From: Paramecium tetraurelia
Taxonomy: Eukaryota > Ciliophora > Oligohymenophorea > Peniculida > Parameciidae
Length of the DNA stretch: 64,000 nt
NCBI RefSeq assembly: GCF_000165425.1
Contig: NW_001799355.1
Span: 188,019 to 252,018 of the forward strand
Direction of reading: 5' to 3'
Shown here: positions 1-11,486 of the stretch, one piece after another
How positions within the stretch are numbered: position 1 is the first letter of the stretch
Layout: every line of letters begins with the position of its first letter
Notes under the pieces: model-generated
What the model was told of the DNA's origin: nothing
Seen by the model: only the letters and a program-made list of their open reading frames with translations
Database searches by the model: none
Program-made: the position numbers and the translations under genes

Positions 1-427
1 ATATTAGTTCTAATACGTCTAAAACAAGAGTCCCTTCATCAACCTATAACTAAAAATAACTATGTATTTCTGGTATTGTTATTCTTATCATTAAATTTAG
101 ATAAATAATTATTGATTTGATGATATATTAATTATAAATCGAGTTTATAATATGCTATAAGAAGAACTATATCGCAACATTTAAGAATAATAATAAATAC
201 ACTAAATATATTGAATCCTACACTGTGCATTCCCATTTAAGAATGAAGAGTTTGTAAGAGAATATTAAATTAATTTAGATACCAATATTACCCAATTTAT
301 TATAATTATTATTTTGATTGGAAAGTATTAAATTCTGGTTTTCTTCTTCTTATACACTTATATAAAGTGTTTTTAAAAGTTTTGTAAACCTGGACTTTAA
401 ACTTTCTATCTAAATAATTACAACTCC
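1..427. other. AT-rich stretch without a recognised gene
   Basis: I see no frame on either strand that reads as a recognisable protein. It may hold the 3' end of a gene lying outside the window, and its right part should hold the promoter of the gene starting at 428. Confidence 0.4.
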
Positions 428-2698
428 ATGCCAAATAAATCTTCTAATTTTAAAGATGATTATTCAATCTTCAAATCTAGTGGAGAACGTTTAAGAACAT
501 CAAAGACTACCAGTATATTTGAAAAAACATTATTGAATTGCATAAATGTTGGTATAATTCCTTAATCTGACAGATCAAAATGAACATTTATAAAATGATA
601 TGTTATTAATATAAAAAGCTAAATTCTTTATAGTAATAAATTAAATTATGATTTTACTTAGATTAATCCGAAGAGCTGATGTGTTGGTTAAACCTTTCTA
701 ATTTAATGTTCACAACAGGAAGCGGACGTAAACTTTGATAGGTTTGTAATTATGAAATTTAGGGGGAATTTTCTCGATTCTACTATTCGTGACCTATATA
801 TTGTATGGAATCAGTTTGTTTAATCGATAAGAATTAAATTAGAACACAATTTATGCTGGCTCATAGTCAGATTTTTAAGATGATTACAGTTTAAATCAAT
901 CAATAGTTAAATTTGCAGTTGAAATCTCTCCAATCTCAAAGGAACCCTTTGAAAACTATACATACATCTAACAGTATTAATTATAGAGAAATTTAGATAT
1001 CTAAATTTGGATGTGTTTTATATTGATTAAAGAAGAGTTAGCGAAGTTGTTGGATACAAAAGGAATTAGACAAAACTCATAATGAAGAAATGTGAAAAGA
1101 CATATATTAATGGATTCAATTTTTAGAATGCCACTTTGACAGAGAATTAAAAGGAACAGCTTCTCTGCTTCGAAGGACAATTTAATATATCTGGATAATT
1201 TTATGATCCAGTATTTCAATATGTAAAAATTCAGTTGAATATTTGTGATAATCAAACAAATCCTGATTGCAAATCAATTTAAGAAATTGAAAAATTTATT
1301 AGTCAAGGGTAGAATTACATTTTAAAAAAAACTAGTATCAATATAGATCTCTTCATCAAAGGAGACAGGATAAAGAAAGCCCTGAATATGAGCGCACCAG
1401 CCGAAACATATCCAAAAAACATGTTTTGGAGATTGACTACAGGAGTGGCAAATAATGAAGATATATATATGGCACCTATCTCCTTAGATATAAGTATTAC
1501 ATTTAAATAAGTAAGAAAAAAATAGTTTATTTGCAAAATTAACAACTTAAGGGTCCAATCAGAACATTTTCAAGTCTGCTGCAATATTTAAATCCGAAAG
1601 AAGATAGGAATCTATTAATTTATCATATGGAGTCTTGATGAATTCCTTTTATCTAAGGGCCGGGTCTGAAAGCTTTTATTATTTCTCTTATTAATAAGAT
1701 TGGCTAGTTATCTTATTATCCTCGATATCAGAAACTACCTCTTTAATAGTTACATTCTTAAGAATCCTTTAATTCTTTTATGGATTTTATAATAAACATA
1801 AGACATTTGAGACTTTAATGAACAACGTGTTCAAATTTGATATCACTAAAAATACTCGTTCTGATTTTGAAGAAAATATGCAAGGTAGTGGAATGCATAT
1901 TGATCCATAATAAAATGTATTAATAAAAAAGTAGAAATTAGAAAAAGTAACTCTATTATTAAATTAGATTATTAATTTCACCATCTAATATCCTATGTGG
2001 AGATACATACTCTATAAATTATCAAAATTATTTTTGTGTTTAAAACAAAGGTTCAATTTATGTTAGATTGCATAAGAGGAAATGATTACGATCTCATAAT
2101 TGGCAAAAAATAAAATTCAGAATGATTTAGATTTAACTAATATTCTCAAAAAACTATATGAAATCGATTGCCTTAAGCTCCTATTATTTGATGATGATCA
2201 ATTGTTAATATTCAATAGTTTTAGCTCTCCTGTATTTGAGGATAATATGGTTTAATAATAGCACTTTTAAGAAATCGTTAAGTTATAAGGATATAGGCGT
2301 TCCTTAAGAACTTAAACTTTTAGTAAAGTAGACTTTAAATTTGTTAATTCATAAAGTATTTACATCAATTAATTAATTAATTAGAACTACCTTTTACTTA
2401 AAAATTAAAGAAACTTTCAAGATTCTTTAGTGCCTAGATGTTACCAAACAATGCAGAAGAATTGACCAATATTTTTAGAAAAATTCTTGAAGATTAAAAT
2501 GTTAATTTCAAAAAAAATCAGAAATTGCTCAAATTTGCTCAATCTAATTATTCATTGTATAAATTAGTACAACAGTATTGCTATGCCAGTGCAAATGTCA
2601 CAGTTGAGAGAAAAACAAACGAAGCTCTTTCTTTAGAAGGTGAAGACAGACATAATGTTTAGAATCTGTAGGTACATATGAGAACTTTAAATAAGTGA
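428..2698 (+). CDS. Ciliate transmembrane protein of unknown function
   Basis: Read with TAA/TAG as Gln and introns at 552-573, 742-762, 974-996, 1574-1607 and 2356-2384, this gives about 713 residues ending at TGA. One hydrophobic segment (IFSILLFVTYILYGIS) lies near residue 90. A longer extracellular-looking part with N-x-S/T sites and Cys residues follows, then a second hydrophobic segment near 1690-1790 and a charged C-terminal tail with several Gln runs. The layout resembles the large families of two-TM 'transmembrane proteins' annotated in Paramecium and Tetrahymena, whose role is not known. The intron at 552 ends in CAG; a later ATG at 648 is an alternative start if that intron is not real. 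The 1574-1607 intron was chosen because it restores the frame. Confidence 0.65.
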
Positions 2699-2833
2699 TA
2701 TGTTAAATCAAATAAATAAATAAAACTTAAATATCATACTTTAGAATTAGATAATAAATGAATTTTTTTTTAATTATTGATTGTTTGAGAGCAATGATTG
2801 CAACAAATTATTAAACTCATTTAACATTTTGAT

Positions 2834-3451
2834 TCATTCTCTGTTTTATCTTTCAAATTAAGGATCAAACTCCCAAGGTTTCATGCCTATTTTATAATTT
2901 TTATCTGGTTAAGTTTTACCAACCTCACCTAAACACATATACCCTTAATCATAGAGTGAACAATAAGGTATGTTAAAAGTTCTAATAAATTCCCAAATTT
3001 AAGAATAATTCCATTCTAAAATAGGATTGATGCGTAAAAGACTTGGGTAATTATTATCTGTTATTGAAATTAAATTAAGGGTTTTTCCATGGGGATCACT
3101 TCTTCGTGTTCCCATTATCACAGCTTGTAATTATACTTAATTTTGGAGATTCTCCTTAACACACCCTTTACATTCCACAATTTATAAGTTCAAGGCCTTT
3201 TTTTATTATTCCATAAATTCTATGATCTCAGGGAATGGTTACTTTTCTTTAAAATATATACATTCAATTTCTCTAGATATTTATAATTTCTCTAAAGCCA
3301 TCTTCGCTAAGTAGAGAACCACTGTCGCATCCTTACCTCCGTTGAAACAGATTTTGATTTATGGAAATTTAAATATCTAGAATATTTTAACTAAGAAATC
3401 AATAGCTTCTTAAAATAAAATAGTAGAGGGCTATGAATTTTAATTATCCAT
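2834..3451 (-). CDS. FLAD1: FAD synthase (FMN adenylyltransferase)
   Basis: Transfers AMP from ATP to FMN to make FAD. The 205-residue intron-free protein has the PP-loop/PAPS-reductase-like fold signature of eukaryotic FAD synthases: FNGGKDATV near residue 36 (PP-loop), GTRRSDPHG near residue 107, RINPILEW near 135 and YDQGYMCLG near 163. It corresponds to the FAD synthase domain alone, without the molybdopterin-binding domain fused in the animal enzyme, as in yeast Fad1. ATG at 3451 is the first in frame and leaves a short N-terminal leader. The gene converges on the transmembrane protein gene ending at 2698. Confidence 0.88.
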
Positions 3452-4335
3452 TAATAAAATTATGTGTTATATAAAATAAATTATTTATTTAAGTCTATAA
3501 ACTTATTATAACAAATTATATTGAAAGTTCAGGGATGCTTGAACTAACTAAAAATAAGAATGTATAATGATTAATACGTAAATAAATAGTAAGGGTTCTT
3601 TTTTTTGAATTTCAATACATAACTTATTCTAATATTCATTAAATTATAATTAGAATGGTCCTCAAATTTTGCTCATTTTTTTGAAAATAATTTAGATTAA
3701 TTGTATTTATTAATATTACTGCATTTATGACCTGAATACAATTATTTTAGATATCATAGTTTTCTACACTATTACTAAAACAGGGCGAATTTTAAAGTTG
3801 AATATTTGATGTAATTACCATAACTTTATAAATGAATGGTTATGATATTAAATAAAAAGGGTATCATTTTTTACTAATCATCACTACAATAACGTCATTT
3901 TTAATTAAAATTAAATTAATTTCTAAAAATGGCGTAATAGCGAAAAAAATAATATTTACTCAGAAAAATTAAATATAAATAAAAATAACAAATTGATTCA
4001 ATAACATTCAATAAAATGAATAGATAAATAAGAAGCGAAAGTTAAAATAAGGAATAAGACATTGATTAAAACAATTGAAATTGGTTTGCGAAAAAATGAG
4101 TTATGCAATAGTATAAACTAAAGTTTGATAACAATTTTCAATTCTTATGAATTCGATTTGAAATGCTGTAATTGATTAATATGTTAATAATTATTATGAA
4201 TAATTTGAATTAAATATATTTAAAAATATATTAGTGAATTTATTAATTTACACTAAGCAAATGGAGATGAATATAAAAATCAAAAGAAAATAGTTTTGAA
4301 CATAATATTTATTTTATTATTTATCAGATACAATT
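3452..4335. other. Long gene-free region between divergent genes
   Basis: About 880 bases of very AT-rich sequence between the starts of the FAD synthase gene (leftward) and the P5B ATPase gene (rightward). No frame reads as a recognisable protein. It presumably holds both promoters, and it is unusually long for this compact genome. Confidence 0.5.
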
Positions 4336-7300
4336 ATGGATTCGATAAATTATCAAACAACAACATCAGGAGCAAAGGATGCCTTAGAGTTTTCATCAAG
4401 AGATCTTGGGTAAAATAAGAATCAATAATAGAGTATCTTCGATGGAATTTTAGGGTGAATTCGATGATCAATACAAATTGATTGCGATCTATTATAAGAT
4501 CAATAAATTAAAGAACGCCTTTTTTATTTTCCTGATGGTGATAACAGGAGGTTTAGTTTACTTGTTTTATCGATGGTTTCTTTCATTTAAGCTTGCCATC
4601 CGTTACTCATAATGTAATTTCATGGAGATGACGCATTTACTAATAAACAAAACTAAAAATGATATCAGAATTGCTGAAGATTAATTAGTTGAAGTATAAC
4701 AAAACACACGCAAATTACCAAATTGTAATTATGCACGCATGTTCGAATACGAGTAAATGATATTAATTATTTTTATAGGCTTAGTTAATTTTACATAGAT
4801 TGCTAGACATTTTAACTTAATTATTTAAAGAACTCCTTCTCTCATTTAACTTGTGCCTAATTAACAGTCGCAACTGATTTAAATGAATGGTCTGAAGTTT
4901 ATGGTAGAAATGTTATGGATGTTCCGATAAAGTCGATTCCATTATTGATTTTAGATGAGATTCTTACACCTTTTAATATATTTTAAGTAAAAGAAATTGT
5001 ATTCTTAGATATTCGCTTTGGTGATTTGGGCTGTTGATAATTATGTCTTATATGCTGTTTTAATCTTTGTGTTGACATTGTTTTAGATGATTATGCAATT
5101 AAGAGAAATTAGAGCAAATTTGTTTAAGATACGAAACATGATATTATTTAGCACAACTGTTAAAGTTTGTTAGTTTGAATCAATTGTTGAAAAATCTTCA
5201 ATTGATTTATCTCCTGGAGATATAATAATCGTAGAAGGGAATACAAAGATATCATGTGATTGTATATTGATTGATGGAGCTTGTGTGATGAATGAAGCAA
5301 TACTTACTGGAGAATCAGTGCCGGTAAATAAAACAGCTTTATTGAAAACCAACAATTTATTTAGATAAAAAGAGAATGAGAATTCGATGTTGTATTGTGG
5401 AACCTTCTGTCTAAGGAGTTATTCTAATTCAAATTAGCCAGTGAAGGCATTGGTCTACTAAACTGGATTTCAAACTTTGAAAGGAGGATTGGCTAGATCG
5501 ATATTATTCAATGTGAATTAGAGTTTCAGTTTTTAAAGAGACTCTTTAAAATATTTATTTGTTTTGGCCTTCCTAGGAGTAGTTCAATCAGTGATTTCAT
5601 TATATTTAGATTTTTCAAATGATGCAACTGTTGGAGAAGCCATAATAAATGCTTTAGAATTATTAACCATAATAATTCCTCCTGCACTTCCAACTGCTTT
5701 GGCTGCAGGTGTTTCATTAGCTTTGAACAGATTGGAGAAATAGAAGATACAATGTATCAAACCAGATAAAGTGAATGTGGCAGCTAAAGTTAATATTTGT
5801 GCATTTGATAAAACTGGAACCCTTACTGAATTAGGTTTAGATGTTGTAGGTTTCAGGCCGATCAAAGGAATGGGATTTGATAAGAAAGTATAGATTTCAG
5901 AATGTGATGAAATCTCTATAGAAGGAATGGCAACTTGTCATTCTTTATCCTTGATAGATAATGAAGTTCAAGGGGATCCTATTGATTTAAATATGTTTCT
6001 ATAAACTGGATGGAAGTTTACAGAAAAAGACATTACTTTTCAAGATAAGTCACTAACTTTAATTCGAAGATTTGAGTTCTAAGCTGAGTTATAAAGAATG
6101 TCAGTAATTGTTAGTGATCATAAATTGTTTTGTAAAGGATCACCTGAAATGATTCAGACCATTTGTCAAAAGGTACCAGAAAATTACAAAACAATCCTCA
6201 ATAGATATGCTTCTAAAGGTTATCGAGTAATAGCTTTGGCTTATAGAGAAATTCCAAAAGTCTTGAAATCAGAAATATTAACTGGAAAACGGGAGTTATT
6301 TGAATCTCAATTAGTCTTTTTGGGATTTCTAATTTTTGAGAATAGATTAAAAGAATTAACATCCAGAACTATTAGAGAACTAAAGGCTTCTAATCTAAAA
6401 CCAATAATGGTGACTGGTGACAATCCCTTAACTGCTATCAATATAGGATAGCAATGCTATATATTGGAATAAAATTAAAAGATCTATCTTAGTTAAATAA
6501 AGGACTAAGATATCATCTGGCAAGAGATGGCAATGTAGGATCAAGTAATTAATGAAGGCAGTTCATACAGTATTGATAATATTCAATCAAAGACATTAAC
6601 AACTGATGATATTTTGAGATCCAATAATAATTTCTAACTATGTATCACAGGTGATGTGTTTGAACAATTACAATACTAATACAATCAAGCTATCAATAAA
6701 GAAGAAATTTTGAATTTGTTTAGTCAAATCTTCATTTATGCTAGAATGAAACCAAATCATAAAGGAGATTTGATGATACTCTTAAAACAAGATAAAAAAA
6801 ACTTTATAGCTTTTTGTGGAGATGGCACCAATGATACATGTGCATTGAGATAAGCTGATGTAGGTTTGGCATTGTCAACAGAAGATGCCTCTTTAGCTGC
6901 TCCATTTACGTCATCAATTTTCAATATTTCAAGTTTGATTACTCTCATTAGAGAAGGTAGAGCTTGTTTGGTTACGTGTGTTGAATGCTTTAAATTTATG
7001 ACTTTGTATTCCTGCATCTAATCTGCCATGGTTTTATAATGCTATTTCTGGAATACAGATCTATCATTATACTAATATTTGTATCAAGATCTTTGGTTAA
7101 TAATTCCATTGGCGTTCACTATGGATTTAACAAGTGCTTTTCCTACTCTGGCCAGATATAGACCAATAAGCGATTTGATTTCAATTCCCATTATTTCATC
7201 TGTGGCAGTAGCAGCACTATCCAGCATTGCTATGTAAGTTGGGTTGATTCAGTATCTCACATCATAAGAAGAGTTTGAACTAGACGAACCTGATGAAGGA

Positions 7301-7692
7301 GCTCCTGGCTAAATCAATACAGTAAATGTTAATTATATTCTTTTAGATGTTGATACTTTTATCTAATTCAGAAGTGCTCGCAGTTGCTATTGCATTTACG
7401 TAGGGGCCACCATTTAGACAACAGGTTTATAAAAACCTCGCTTATATTGTGACAGTAACATTAGGCATTTTAGGACATATCTTTGTTATCTTTTACCCAT
7501 AAGGATTTTAACATTTGGAGGTTTTATTTTAGATTATAATTTTAGATTGTAGTAATTACTTCATTAAGATTTGAATGGATCATTATTGGGTTTAGTCTAA
7601 TTATAGGAGTGTTTATAATTCTTTATGAAAAATTTGTAACTCAAGCCTTAGTAAAAAAATATTCTCAACAAGATGTCAATTTATCAGTGTGA
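4336..7692 (+). CDS. P5B-type P-type ATPase (ATP13A-like)
   Basis: P-type ATPase of the P5B subfamily, whose animal members (ATP13A2/3) export polyamines from endo-lysosomes. With introns at 4410-4431, 4753-4778, 4987-5008, 7322-7346 and 7521-7545 the protein is 1078 residues, the usual size. Visible motifs: actuator-domain LTGESVP near residue 300; membrane signature IIPPALPTAL just before the phosphorylation loop, where the PPALP form marks P5B pumps; phosphorylation site FDKTGTLTE near 468; VTGDNPLTA near 669; hinge GDGTNDTCAL near 805. Several hydrophobic segments follow to the C-terminus. All catalytic residues are intact. The transported substrate cannot be told from sequence. Confidence 0.93.
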
Positions 7693-8203
7693 TACACCTT
7701 TTATAGTATTTAAACAAATATTAAGTTTTTAATATTTAAATTATAAATAGACTATTGTCTTATTCTTCAATAATTTCTATCTATAACAATTATACAATAA
7801 ATACTAATAGTTTTTGTATGAATTAATAATGCAAATAGCTTATGTGATGTTAAATTGTGTGAAAATATGTAAGTTTTTTTTTTATAAATGCTCAAATAAC
7901 TTTTCCATGCTTTAAAAGTATACTAAATAAATTATTTTAAGTTATAAGGTTCTAATCATTTTGATTTCAGAGGCAAATAAGGCTGGTCCATCTAAAATAA
8001 TTTAAATAGTAAAGCAACTAAATTTACATCTTTTGAGTAATATTCATGTTGCTTTATTATTAATTAAAAATGAAGTAAAAATAAATCAAGAAAAATATTT
8101 GAAAGACTTTATAGTTTTAAAAAAGAAATAACATTAAAAATACAATTGTAATTTAACAGAAGTTGACTAAATTTTCCTTTTTATATTTTAATCAATATGT
8201 AAC
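7693..8203. other. Intergenic region, nothing recognised
   Basis: About 510 AT-rich bases between two convergent genes. No coding frame or structured element stands out. Confidence 0.4.
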
Positions 8204-9162
8204 TCATTTTTAATTAAAATAACCTGATAATAGCTTTCTGAATGTTTCACTAAAATCAGCCCATTCTTTTCTCAATAGAATACCATCCCCATCTTCATCC
8301 ATATATTCAAAGATCTCTCTTACGTGTACCATAGACACCGCAAAAGTATTTAATTATGCAGCACATTCCTTAGGAGTTAATTCCCCATCTCCATTATCAT
8401 CTAATAATTAATAGATCCAATTAAATAACCCATCCCATCTTTCAAACCTTTCAAGAATCCAAAATCCTATCTTTCTAACAAATAGATCTTTATCATCCTT
8501 TGAATGTTTGGTCTATTCTTCATAATGTTTTACAAATGTCTTGAATCCATCATGTAACATTTGTAATCCTCTATCCAATTGCAAATGTATTAAGTCTCTA
8601 TGATTTCTCTCATCCCTATTGATGGCTGTAAATTAAGCTGTAATATTGTAAGGGTTAGACAATGCCCCATGAAACTTTTCCCATTCCTACAAATCTTGGA
8701 TCAACTTAGGTCTTAAAACCTTATTACAAAAATTAATCCATTCAGTTCTCATAATTTTTGTATCAATATTTCTATCAATTAGCATTCTTAAAGAATCTAA
8801 TTTCTATCGATCCCCTACATCATCAATCATATCAGCGAATGATTCATATTCACTCTTACTTATATAGTTATTCCCTTCATAAAGCAAGTTAGATACCTGT
8901 AACATCGAATAGTTAAAAGAGCATGGTTTCAGTGACTCTCCATTTTACATCATTTCTGATTAAATAATTGATCAAATAAACATTCTCAGCATGTTCAGCA
9001 AATTTATTATGTTTGTTCAACAGGATATTAAGGAAAACTTCATAAAAATGAATTGCATGTTCTCGAGTAATTCCTTTTCCTTAAGAGAGAGTAGGTTGTC
9101 TAAAATAAGTGGATAAAATACAGATCTTCGTCTAGATCAAATTTTTTTTGTTTTGGTTTCAT
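8204..9162 (-). CDS. EF-hand protein
   Basis: Protein of roughly 310 residues with a pair of EF-hands at the C-terminus, loops DDNGDGELTPKE and DEDGDGILLRKE, both with intact calcium ligands. The long N-terminal part is helical and charged, with no recognised domain. Start ATG at 9162; a 22-nt intron near 9096-9117 joins the first exon to the segment reading SQGKGITREHA. A second frame change near 8900-8990 needs an intron of length 1 modulo 3, and I could only find candidates longer than usual (40-52 nt), so either the splice model or the sequence is imperfect there. Function unknown beyond likely calcium binding. Confidence 0.6.
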
Positions 9163-9310
9163 ATATATATACAGGAGAAGCAAGACCACAATAAGTATGA
9201 ATGGCTTAAGTAGTTTATTCGTAGCCTTCATTGAAATTAATAAATAATTAAATATTTATAGCCAAAGTAAAATGCCTGCTTTATATTATCTACATAAATT
9301 TATATGCTTG

Positions 9311-9574
9311 TCATATCAGGAAATCCATTGTTGATGGTTCTTGCAATTTACTTTTTTTATTTTTCTTATTATTTTCTTAAGAATGGCCCTTTTCTTCTTT
9401 CTATTTGTCAACAGTTTGTGTTTCCTTGTTGATTCTTTTTTAAAATCTAAATTGGATGATTTACACATTTCTGTCAAATTGCATAATTTCCACTTTTTCT
9501 TCAATAAATATTATTTGCCACTTCTTCTTAAAATAGCATCCAATTAATTCTTTAAACTATTTTATATATTACAT
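9311..9574 (-). CDS. Possible small hypothetical protein (87 aa)
   Basis: Open frame starting at ATG 9574 and ending at TGA, 43 bases downstream of the WASHC3 stop. The product is lysine/glutamine-rich with no recognised domain. Chance open frames of this size are common with a single stop codon, so this is a weak call. A 68-codon frame lies on the other strand at 9341-9547. Confidence 0.28.
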
Positions 9575-9617
9575 CTGAATAAATATTTATTATATATATA
9601 TTAAATTTGATACATTA

Positions 9618-10296
9618 TCAAGTCAAATACTTGTCTAATAAATTTGGGTCCAAACCTTCCATCTACATTTTCATTTTCAACTATTAAGAATTGACTCCAT
9701 AACTTAATAGTTTTTTGTATTTATCTAATCTTTCTAAATTGTTTTTAATATGAATTTATACCATCTTCAACTTCCTCTTATTATTAGGGTTGCTCCTCTT
9801 AAACTTATTCAGCTTATGCTCCTTATTATTATTCAATTTAAGGTGGTGATGGAATAGCAGCAGCATAAGAGGCTTCTTAATTTTGTACAGCCTATTAATA
9901 GTTTTAAGGAGGAGGCGGAGGTGGTGGAGGAGGAGGAGGAATAGCATTATTTTGATCATCTAATATTGCAACAACTACATACTTTATTGTTATACAGACT
10001 GGGGTTGTGCCACTTACTATTGTTATTGAAGAGGAGGCACCACCAATCCATTTAAGAATTCAGGAGGCACTGATTCCAGTTTCTTTTCCAATAAAAGTAC
10101 TTTAGATTCAATCTCATCAAGAACTACTTCCATCTCAAATAATTTGTTTTCATTGAAATGTCCGAATCTGTAATTATTTTTGTTCATAATACTTGTTCAA
10201 AAAGTCAATGTTCTAAAGCATATATTCATTCAATACGGCAATCGTATTTTTGTATGGAATAGGCTCTAGTTAATTCAAGTCTATAAAACTTTCCAT
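9618..10296 (-). CDS. WASHC3: WASH complex subunit 3 (CCDC53-like)
   Basis: Small subunit of the WASH complex, which activates Arp2/3 on endosomes. With introns of 25, 23 and 28 nt the protein is 200 residues, the family's size. Order of parts: N-terminal helix ending FLNKFGHFNENKLFEME; heptad segment with LDEIESKVLLLEKKLESVP; a proline run of eleven residues inside a Gln/Pro-rich linker; and the conserved C-terminus YKKLLSYGVNSQQLK...MEGLDPNLLDKYL, typical of WASHC3/CCDC53. The proline run is visible in the DNA as a G/A-rich repeat near 9905-9940. All three introns are needed to join these conserved blocks. Confidence 0.85.
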
Positions 10297-10327
10297 TATA
10301 CAAAAATATAAAATATAAATTAATCAA

Positions 10328-10713
10328 TCATTCCGAAACAAACAATTTCTTTTATTTTTGGGATTATTTCATCGATAAAATCCTCTACACTTAATCACCT
10401 TCCAAATCAGAATCCTCTTCTTTAAAGTATTTATAATTTGGTCTTTTGTACAATGCTTTTTTCTTCTCCTCCTTTTGCTTTGGTATCAGCCTTAATTTGA
10501 TAATTATTAATACCCTCGGTAAGTGCAAAGAATTGGTATATTATATGCTTTGGCATAATTTTTCATATAGAAAGTTTCAGTCTCTTTCAAATCACTTTTG
10601 TCTAGAAATCTCATGTATTATATTCTTAGAGGATTTTAAAACTTTAACTTGTAGCTAGGATTCAGTTTTAAAGGTTGGTGATCTAATAATGGAAGTTTTA
10701 TATCTGATTTCAT
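10328..10713 (-). CDS. Small hypothetical basic protein
   Basis: Frame from ATG 10713 to TGA 10328 with one 23-nt intron that ends in AAG rather than TAG; 120 residues, no recognised domain. The middle is lysine-rich (KQKEEKKKALYKRPNYKYF) and is followed by an acidic patch (EEDSDLEGD). The stop lies 31 bases upstream of the WASHC3 start, in the same orientation. Confidence 0.48.
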
Positions 10714-11486
10714 TATATTATAAATTATATTAGCTTTAAAAAATTTAAACTTATTTAACCAAATACTTTTCAAAGAGAACCTCATTTAGCTCGTAATCCA
10801 AAAATATTTATTCACAAAAGAGTTATAAATCAATTTTTAATTGACTATTTATCCTTAATGATATATTTTGAAGATAAATTTATAATGTTATAATCTACCC
10901 TTAAATTAAAGTATTTTAAGAAAAGCATTAGTTCATATATTATATTTGATTTTACAAAGGAGTTACTCAAATTTTAATTTATATGAATTCTTCACTTATT
11001 AAAGGTAAAAATTGTGTAAATACTATTATTTTGATATCCAACATTATAAACATTAAGATAAATAAGCTGTATCAACAATTTAAGTAGTTAGAGTTTCGGA
11101 ATTCTATCGGAATGGAATTTAATTGAAGAAGATGGTTTTTTGAGTATAAAATAAATAATTAGAACTTAAATTTTAAATATTGATTTAATTATAAGCTTAA
11201 TTATTTATGGAAGTATACATGAAAATAGACTGTTTGTTATTTATCCACAATTTTTCACCAAAGAAGTAGCTGAAATACTAAAATGCTAAGTTAATGAGTT
11301 ATTACCCATTTTAATTAATCAATTTATATCTAATATTTTTTAATTAATGGTGATTCAATTCAAACAAATATAAAACAAGATTTATCTTTCAATTATTCTT
11401 TTCATTTATAAAGATTTAATTGATATTTTATGAATATATAATCAAAATGACATATTGAACTTAATATTTAATTTTAAAGAACAAGA
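10714..11486. other. Gene-free region between divergent genes
   Basis: About 770 bases, very AT-rich, no readable frame. It separates the start of the small basic protein gene from the start of the large TmcB-like gene and probably contains both promoters. Confidence 0.45.

Noticed and set aside
5584-5865. Minus-strand open frame of 93 codons inside the P-type ATPase
   Set aside because: It is the exact antisense of the most conserved part of the pump, including the DKTGT region.
9341-9547. Plus-strand 68-codon hydrophobic open frame
   Set aside because: It is antisense to an AT-rich, lysine-rich minus-strand region; phenylalanine runs are simply the complement of lysine runs.
9905-9940. 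G/A-rich repeat as a possible telomere-like or regulatory repeat
   Set aside because: It is the coding sequence of the proline run in WASHC3 read on the opposite strand.
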